64,000 nt of DNA, taken from the NCBI RefSeq assembly GCF_001027925.1, contig NZ_LECT01000014.1, positions 62,001-126,000 of the forward strand. Direction: 5' to 3'. How positions within the stretch are numbered: position 1 is the first letter of the stretch; each line of letters opens with the position of its first letter. Origin of the DNA: Rhodopirellula islandica (lineage in GTDB: Bacteria; Planctomycetota; Planctomycetia; Pirellulales; Pirellulaceae). Both the position numbers and the translations under genes were made by a program. The notes beneath the pieces were generated by a model that worked only from the letters and a program-made list of their open reading frames with translations, did no database searches and was not told the DNA's origin. This document shows, in pieces, positions 58,814 through 64,000 of the stretch.

Positions 58814-61300
58814 CTACAACTCGCGGGCCTTTCGTTCGGACAATTGTTTTTGCAACGCTTTCACCTGCCCATTGTCCGGTGACAGCGTTAGCAAAATGCG
58901 CACCTCGCTGGTTGCCTGATCCAACTTCCCGACTTTCATCAACAGCTTCACTCGCCGCAAACGCATCCCGATGTTTTCAGGAAACTCATTCAGGGAACGG
59001 TCCAACGCACGCAACGCCTTTTCCGGTTGATCGAGAGCCTCAAAAACCTTCGATCGCCAATCTTCTCGCTCGCCGAACGTCAACTCCCGCTTCGACCTTT
59101 CCGGGAACTCCAACAACTCCAAGGCATGATCCAGGAACAGACGTTTGTCTTCCTCGTTGTCCAACTTCGACGACGCCGCGAAGATGACCACCGGATCATC
59201 AGGAATCAACCGCGTTTTCATCTGCTCCGCATCAAGCTGACCTTCCACCTTCTCCAAGATATCATCCATTCGGTGGCGAGAGTAAGTCAAGGAATCTCGC
59301 CAGTGCGGCAGGGCCGCGTCCAACCCGATCTCATTCAGCAAACGCTCTCCGGTGATGTACGCCAGCTCGGGCTCACTCGGGTGCAGCTGTCGCGCTCGCA
59401 ACAAGCAGAGTGTCCTCCAGTTTTCCGGCACCGGTACATTCCCGCTGGCCGTCTGCAGGTCGGTGGCGCGACCGTACTTGGCCAACCAAGCGTAAGGCTG
59501 CCACGCCAACGGGCACACCTGCAACGCCTCCAAACTATTTCGAACCATCGCGGCGCGCAGCTTGGATTGCAGCGAGCTATCACGGGATGGATCCAACATG
59601 AACTCGCAAATCATTGCGAACTCCAGCCGAATGTCGATGTCCTCGGGGGTCAACGCCACAGCGGCGGAGGCCAACTCAAATGCCGCCTCCGGACGCTCCA
59701 ATATCAATGCATCGAAGGCGGCCACTTTGGAACGATCCGAGTAAAAATATCGACTTCGGAACTGAATGGCTCCGATCGCGATCAAGATCATTCCCACCCC
59801 GGCAATCCCGCCCCAAACGGTCTTGCGTGAGAAACTTGACTTGGATCTCTGCGGACTCTCACGCAACCGTTGCCGCGCTCCTCCCGATTGCGTTCCCACT
59901 CCACTGAGAAGCCCGAGCACGACCATGGCTAAAACAGCCGTGGCAGGCACTCGCAAACCGAAGTCCACCCCGCTATGTGCCACGACCGCAATGATTCCCA
60001 TTGCTGCTCCTGCCGACAATCCATCTCGACGGCATTGGGTGACCGACAACCACAAGGCTGGCCCAATGAGCAAGATCAAAGCCAACAGGCCGAACACCCC
60101 ATATTCACACAGAACATCCAAGAACTCATTGTCCGCTCGAAGTGAACGCAATTTCCAATTGTTCCATTCTGGGTCACCGCTCTGATAAACATTGTCCCAG
60201 TACCGGTACGTTTCGCCCCCCGATCCTAACCAAGGGAAATCCGGCACACTCTGCAGAGCCGAGGCCCACAAATGAAAACGCCCGTCCTCCGCATAACGGT
60301 CCGCCTCCGCCAGCATGTTCAGGCGAGATTCTCGGAAATCGAATCCGACCCAGATCAAAACCAACACGGTCGGAACAGCAACCAAGCCCGTCATCATCAC
60401 GCCTCGACTCGCGTTACTGGCGCGCAGACGGAGCAACATGACGATCGACACACCCGCCACGATGGAAAGCACCCCGCCGCGAGAACCACACGCGATCAAA
60501 CTGGCAAACATGAAACTGATGGCCACCAGCAACCATCCCACGGTCGGGTCCGTCAACAGCAGCCGATACCAATGTCGGCCCATCACTGACAACCGCTCCA
60601 CCAGCAATCCAATCGTCAGCCCCAAACACAGGTTCAGGAAAAACGGGTAGTGGTTCCGATTGACGAAGGGACCAAACCCAAGGCCCCCCTCCATGTCATA
60701 GGTCCAATAGGTCAGCCCATCGTGGGAACCGAAGTGCTGCGCCAAACCAAACAGAGCCAGCATCGTTCCCGTGATCGCCGCCACCAGGCTCAAGCGATGC
60801 AAGCAGGCTCGCGGCGAACGGAAATTCTGAACGACGACGAAGATCCCAACCAGCAACAGCACCCGGAACATCACCTGGAAACTGCCCGCCGGATACAGCG
60901 ACAACCGCTGCCCCACATCCCAGCGCGGCAACCATGAAACGGACAGCACCTCCTGCAGATCCCACTGCGTCCACTCCGAAACGCCAGGTGCAAGCACCTG
61001 GATCAAACCCGCCGGCAAAATCCACTGGTGGATCGCAGCGACCGCGGCCAACCCCAGCAATCCCAGCATCACCAAGATCGAGGGAAGCCTTCCGTTCCAG
61101 CGGACCGGCCCATCCGCCAAACTCCCCACCCCGTAGGCCAACAGCGCCATCGAAACTCCTGCCGTCAACAGGAACTCCGGAGTCGCGCCCACGCACCCAA
61201 ACGCCCAAGGCGCAATGGCGACACAACCATAAAAGATCCATTCACTCACACGCTGACATGCCAAGGCCACCGAGCGATCTTCAAACGAAGAGGCTTTCAT
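58814..61300 (-). CDS. O-antigen-ligase-family membrane protein with C-terminal tetratricopeptide-like region
   Basis: 828 residues: about eleven membrane segments, with the Wzy_C/O-antigen-ligase block around GFGPFVNRNHYPFFLNLCLGLTIG and the large loop followed by RADNEFLDVLCEYGVFGLL. After residue about 500 a soluble region of about 300 residues with helical repeats (LILERPEAAFELASAAVAL, ALDQPEKALRALDRSLNEFPENI, LDQATSEVRILLTLSPDNGQ). The combination occurs in planctomycete and delta-proteobacterial glycan polymerases. Likely joins or polymerises surface glycans; the acceptor is unknown. It is separated from the small secreted gene upstream by a terminator. Confidence 0.88.
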   Translation of the reverse strand: MKASSFEDRSVALACQRVSEWIFYGCVAIAPWAFGCVGATPEFLLTAGVSMALLAYGVGSLADGPVRWNGRLPSILVMLGLLGLAAVAAIHQWILPAGLIQVLAPGVSEWTQWDLQEVLSVSWLPRWDVGQRLSLYPAGSFQVMFRVLLLVGIFVVVQNFRSPRACLHRLSLVAAITGTMLALFGLAQHFGSHDGLTYWTYDMEGGLGFGPFVNRNHYPFFLNLCLGLTIGLLVERLSVMGRHWYRLLLTDPTVGWLLVAISFMFASLIACGSRGGVLSIVAGVSIVMLLRLRASNASRGVMMTGLVAVPTVLVLIWVGFDFRESRLNMLAEADRYAEDGRFHLWASALQSVPDFPWLGSGGETYRYWDNVYQSGDPEWNNWKLRSLRADNEFLDVLCEYGVFGLLALILLIGPALWLSVTQCRRDGLSAGAAMGIIAVVAHSGVDFGLRVPATAVLAMVVLGLLSGVGTQSGGARQRLRESPQRSKSSFSRKTVWGGIAGVGMILIAIGAIQFRSRYFYSDRSKVAAFDALILERPEAAFELASAAVALTPEDIDIRLEFAMICEFMLDPSRDSSLQSKLRAAMVRNSLEALQVCPLAWQPYAWLAKYGRATDLQTASGNVPVPENWRTLCLLRARQLHPSEPELAYITGERLLNEIGLDAALPHWRDSLTYSRHRMDDILEKVEGQLDAEQMKTRLIPDDPVVIFAASSKLDNEEDKRLFLDHALELLEFPERSKRELTFGEREDWRSKVFEALDQPEKALRALDRSLNEFPENIGMRLRRVKLLMKVGKLDQATSEVRILLTLSPDNGQVKALQKQLSERKAREL

Positions 61301-61321
61301 CTACCAACCAAGTGGGGATAC

Positions 61322-61353
61322 AAAAAAAGACGACCACATCAAATGCGGTCGTC
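61322..61353 (-). terminator. Intrinsic terminator of the small secreted gene
   Basis: On the minus strand GACGACCGCAT-TTG-ATGTGGTCGTC forms an 11-bp stem with one A-C mismatch, followed by seven T (61322-61328). It lies between the stop at 61488 and the ATG of the ligase gene at 61300. This implies the ligase gene has its own promoter. Confidence 0.85.
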
Positions 61354-61487
61354 CTTGATGACGATTGAGCGTTTCAAATCGGATCTAAATTAAATGGACC
61401 GACGGGATGGACGTCTTTGTCTCAGCTCAACATTGCCCCGAACGTTCAACGGACGAAACCAAGAGAGTCGCTTCGAATCGGACATCT

Positions 61488-61718
61488 TCAGTTGCCGACA
61501 AATCGGTTGACACTGCTACCTACATACCGGCATCGAGTACCACGACGAGCCGTGAATTCCCAATTTTCAATGGTTTCGCCATCAGATACGACGGCCGAAT
61601 CCACAAGCGGTTGAACCTGCAACTCAGCCGAAGCGGGCTGACGAGCCGACAGCAAAGCACATACTGCGAGACTGCAACCCAGTAAACCAGCAAAGGTCAT
61701 TTTCTGTTTTTTATTCAT
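61488..61718 (-). CDS. Small secreted protein
   Basis: 76 residues from ATG 61718 (MNKKQKMTFAGLLGC), preceded by AAGGAA at 61731-61736 and GAGAG. A signal peptide with cleavage after ASA is clear. The mature part is only about 45 residues (ELQVQPLVDSAVVSDGE, NWEFTARRGTRCRYVG), with no PEP-CTERM tail. A strong terminator follows, supporting real expression. No family recognised; could be the start of a longer ancestral protein. Confidence 0.55.
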   Translation of the reverse strand: MNKKQKMTFAGLLGCSLAVCALLSARQPASAELQVQPLVDSAVVSDGETIENWEFTARRGTRCRYVGSSVNRFVGN

Positions 61719-61816
61719 CTGACTCTCATTTTCCTTCAATTAGGTACTGGAGTGTATCTCATCAGTCGACGCAAACCAAGCTCAGCTGAAACAAATCGAC
61801 AAATTTTCACTCGTCC

Positions 61817-62611
61817 TCAAACAGCCGCATTGGCGACATTTTTCCTTGAGCTTCGACGCACACGCCGGTAGGCCGCTGCACCGCCACCAAACATCAGCAA
61901 CGCCAAACCGGTGGCAGGCTCCGGCACAGCCGTGACCGAAAACGCATAATCAAAGTCATCGAAGAAAGGCGTGATCGTATTGGCAGCGGTTTGAAAGTTC
62001 TGAATCGACTCCCCATCTCCGATTCCACTCATGACAACTCCCCATTCGTTGACGGGCAACAGAACATCGAACTCGTCCAATTGATCATCATCCGCGTTCA
62101 TGTTTGCAACCACGGAAAACCAATACTGCTCATTTGCCGTTACCGCAAAAGGAGAAAAGTCCGCGGAATAAGAGAAAACCGTGGAATCAATGGCCGTCTC
62201 ATTTGCTTCGCCTGGCGTGAAAGTGCTCGACGTTAAAAGTGTAGACGGCTCAGCACGACCTTCGGTCGCGTTGAAACCATCGGAGTAGACTCTTACCGTA
62301 AACGAATCAGCACCAGTGGACCCCAATCCTGTAGGGGAGTCCGTGTACACGCCAATCCAAGAAAAGTTGGTGACGGTCAAGTTCGATCCAAACGAGAAAT
62401 TGTCAAAGATCGTTGCGAAGTCTGAAAGATCTCCCAGTACATTCGGATCAGCGTCGAATTGCGATTGCAGCCCAGTGGCTCCGGCCAATGACCCAGCAGG
62501 GATCTGCGAGTAAACCGCTGCGTTTGCTGAGTTCGTCAAGGTAGCAATCGCTGCAATCGCAGCCAAAACCGCACCATAGCGGGATGAACTGGCGAACCGA
62601 TTTTTCTTCAT
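61817..62611 (-). CDS. PEP-CTERM sorting domain protein
   Basis: 264 residues. Signal peptide (YGAVLAAIAAIATLTNSANA), a beta-rich domain with NFSWIGVYTDSPTGLGSTGADSF and DSTVFSYSADFSPFAVTANE, and a C-terminal PEP-CTERM tail (VPEPATGLALLMFGGG then AAAYRRVRR). Exported, and probably sorted by an exosortase not in this window. The body resembles the choice-of-anchor domains found in planctomycete PEP proteins; ligand unknown. Its neighbourhood is lower in GC than the rest. Confidence 0.87.
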   Translation of the reverse strand: MKKNRFASSSRYGAVLAAIAAIATLTNSANAAVYSQIPAGSLAGATGLQSQFDADPNVLGDLSDFATIFDNFSFGSNLTVTNFSWIGVYTDSPTGLGSTGADSFTVRVYSDGFNATEGRAEPSTLLTSSTFTPGEANETAIDSTVFSYSADFSPFAVTANEQYWFSVVANMNADDDQLDEFDVLLPVNEWGVVMSGIGDGESIQNFQTAANTITPFFDDFDYAFSVTAVPEPATGLALLMFGGGAAAYRRVRRSSRKNVANAAV

Positions 62612-63106
62612 CGTTTTTCACTCGAAAAAATGGAAGGTAGAAAGAACAGAGCCGGATGGCTTACGCGGCCAAACCCCTCCGCAGGGACGCCATGCTCGAC
62701 AAATCCTATTCACGCCCCCAGAAGGTTGCAATGGTGGAGACTGGAAAGATAGGTAATATCGGACGATTGCTCAGACGCGAGGTCACTACCGCGAAAAGAG
62801 GGGGGACAATGAGGTGCCTCATTACCTCGCCGGAAACACCTAAAGGAAACTGAACCTCCCTTGCACGCAAAACAATATGAACCGCAGATTGCAAGCTCTT
62901 CGCTAGAAATGACGCGAGAAAATCCGGCGTTTTGACCATCTCACTGGCCGCCGCCTCCACGTGTCCCACAAAACGACGCCCCGAATGGAGACCCAAGTAA
63001 GTGTCTAAGCAGGTACGCAGGTGTCTTCGGGTATGTGAGCCGTTTGGCGTTAGCCACGGTTCCCGCGCACAACCGTGGCGAACGCCTTTCGATGGCGGCC
63101 GCCGCT
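62612..63106. other. Gap containing an inverted repeat; no gene seen
   Basis: Reading frames here (a 65-codon plus-strand one and a 134-codon minus-strand one) lack motifs and ribosome sites. 63046-63061 GGCGTTAGCCACGGTT pairs with 63071-63086 (one mismatch), within GTGAGCCGTTT ... AACGCC, a relative of the element at 56028-56150. The 62612-62760 part should hold the promoter of the PEP-CTERM gene. Confidence 0.6.
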
Positions 63107-64000
63107 TCAATCCGACCTGACTACCGATAGAAACACCTGAATCTCACGACCGGCGATGCAGTGCAAACGACCGCCCCCGTTGCCACTGATGATCCCAATC
63201 AACTCGCCCGACTCAGCAAACAGCCCCCCGCCGGACATCCCCGGCACGGAGACCTGATCCAGAACCAGGTATTCAACGGGAGCCCCCTCGATCTCACGGC
63301 GGGCACGTTTTTGATCGATCACACTCGCGCTGATCCGCTCCACGCCGCCGCTGCCATTGAGATTGGCCAGCCAAACCTCGGCGTCTGTCCAGTCGCGGCC
63401 GACCTCGGCATGGAAAACCGCTTGAGCGATCCGCCCCGGTTCCGCCACCGGCCAGTGCACCTGCAACAACGCCAGGTCTCTTCCAGGATCTTGCCCGATG
63501 ACCTCCACCGACCGAAACCGTCGCGGCTCAGCGTCGGTGCCCCCGGACACCAAGCCAGTCGGCTCGTCCAAGAATGCGAGCAGCTCCACGTCCAAGTCGA
63601 CGAGTTGCGCAACCACATGTGCCGCCGTCAAGACTCGAAAGCCCTCTGAATCAACCTCGACAATGACACCAACGCCGGTTTGACCGTTCCCGCTTCCTCG
63701 ACGTCCGCCGGCCGCTTCGCTTTCAGAGCCGGTTTGAATGACTCTCACCAAAGAAGCGAACGCCCGGTCAAGCGACACAGGCTCGTTGACCGGTTTCACA
63801 GAGGCCGCGGACACGGAAGACACCGTGGGCTCAAACAATTGGTCTGCCAATGTCGGCGTTTCCGACACGGAATCCTCCGGCTCTGTCTGCGGCTCCTCTG
63901 CCCCGGCAGCCAACTCCGAACGGACAGGTTTCGGGCGACCGCTTTCCTCTTCCATCCGCGCGGGCAGTCCCACATCCTCGCGTGAGGAGGGCACCCCGGC
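63107..64000 (-). CDS. Trypsin-fold serine protease, 5' end outside the window
   Basis: The frame is open to the window edge; the first usable codon inside is GTG 63994, probably not the real start, since no signal peptide is seen. An acidic, Pro/Ser-rich linker (EEPQTEPEDSVSETPT) precedes a trypsin-like domain with His in LTAAHVVA, Asp in GRDLALLQV and Ser in VPGMSGGGLF. No PDZ domain follows; the protein ends soon after the active Ser. Likely an exported protease, differing from the HtrA-like protein at 22160-23434 by the absence of PDZ. Confidence 0.85.
   Translation of the reverse strand, partial: AGVPSSREDVGLPARMEEESGRPKPVRSELAAGAEEPQTEPEDSVSETPTLADQLFEPTVSSVSAASVKPVNEPVSLDRAFASLVRVIQTGSESEAAGGRRGSGNGQTGVGVIVEVDSEGFRVLTAAHVVAQLVDLDVELLAFLDEPTGLVSGGTDAEPRRFRSVEVIGQDPGRDLALLQVHWPVAEPGRIAQAVFHAEVGRDWTDAEVWLANLNGSGGVERISASVIDQKRARREIEGAPVEYLVLDQVSVPGMSGGGLFAESGELIGIISGNGGGRLHCIAGREIQVFLSVVRSD

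Noticed and set aside
62706..63110. 134-codon minus-strand frame
   Set aside because: No ribosome site or motif and it includes the inverted repeat at 63046-63086.

Overview
The window looks like chromosome from a Rhodopirellula-type planctomycete. Evidence seen in the sequence: moderately high GC, a DUF1587/1592/1588/1585 cytochrome-type surface protein followed by its DUF1552 partner, PEP-CTERM sorting tails, frequent TTG/GTG starts, few strong Shine-Dalgarno sites, and gaps between genes packed with families of short palindromic repeats. I found no rRNA, tRNA, CRISPR array, complete insertion sequence or prophage. The genus is inferred from these traits, not from a search.

Layout. 1-5.8 kb: end of a cysteine-peptidase-like/DUF2786 protein; an SCO1 - DUF420 pair (cytochrome oxidase assembly); a YugP-type membrane zinc peptidase overlapping a YagF/YjhG-type sugar-acid dehydratase and a DUF971 protein. 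5.7-10.3 kb: minus-strand operon MoxR ATPase - DUF58 - transglutaminase, with TTGA/ATGA overlaps. 10.5-12.5 kb: unknown protein, GNAT acetyltransferase, membrane protein. 12.9-16.8 kb: DNA-damage-tolerance locus with a small protein carrying a beta-clamp-like QLSLF motif, a LapA-domain protein, imuA and imuB. 16.9-21.1 kb: the planctomycete surface-protein pair. 21.4-31.9 kb: cytidine deaminase, HtrA-like protease, msrA, mnmE - dsbD-like overlap, a divergent phosphotransferase, an HDOD protein and a proline-rich membrane protein. 32.0-33.5 kb: recA with a long leader and a clear terminator. 33.7-43.7 kb: metallo-beta-lactamase hydrolase, DUF485 - acetate-type symporter, folE, an orphan type II secretion F protein with a secreted partner, lipoprotein MsrA, thioesterase, ndk. 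43.7-55.7 kb: secreted and acidic unknowns, guaB, divergent ftsK, Uma2 nuclease-fold protein. 56-64 kb: SUMF1-like protein without catalytic cysteines, a leishmanolysin-like PEP-CTERM protease, an O-antigen-ligase-family protein, a small secreted protein, a PEP-CTERM protein and a trypsin-fold protease cut by the window end.

Main lead. A 106-residue protein starting MTQLSLFDA (13029-13349) sits just before imuAB. Its upstream region shares a ~30-bp element (GTGAC-N7-GTCAC plus a CTNGCGAA box) with the recA leader. imuA has its own 18-bp palindrome, CTAGCAAA-N2-TTTGCTAG, whose CAAA-N2-TTTG core recurs just before recA. Together these suggest an undescribed planctomycete damage-response regulon with a small clamp-binding accessory protein. 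That is inference; clamp binding and SOS control need testing.

The intergenic spaces carry at least eight repeat families (labelled A to I below, 60-240 bp). One is a 120-bp element with GTAGGCCAGGT ends present in four full copies. A palindromic repeat also appears to be carried in frame inside imuA.
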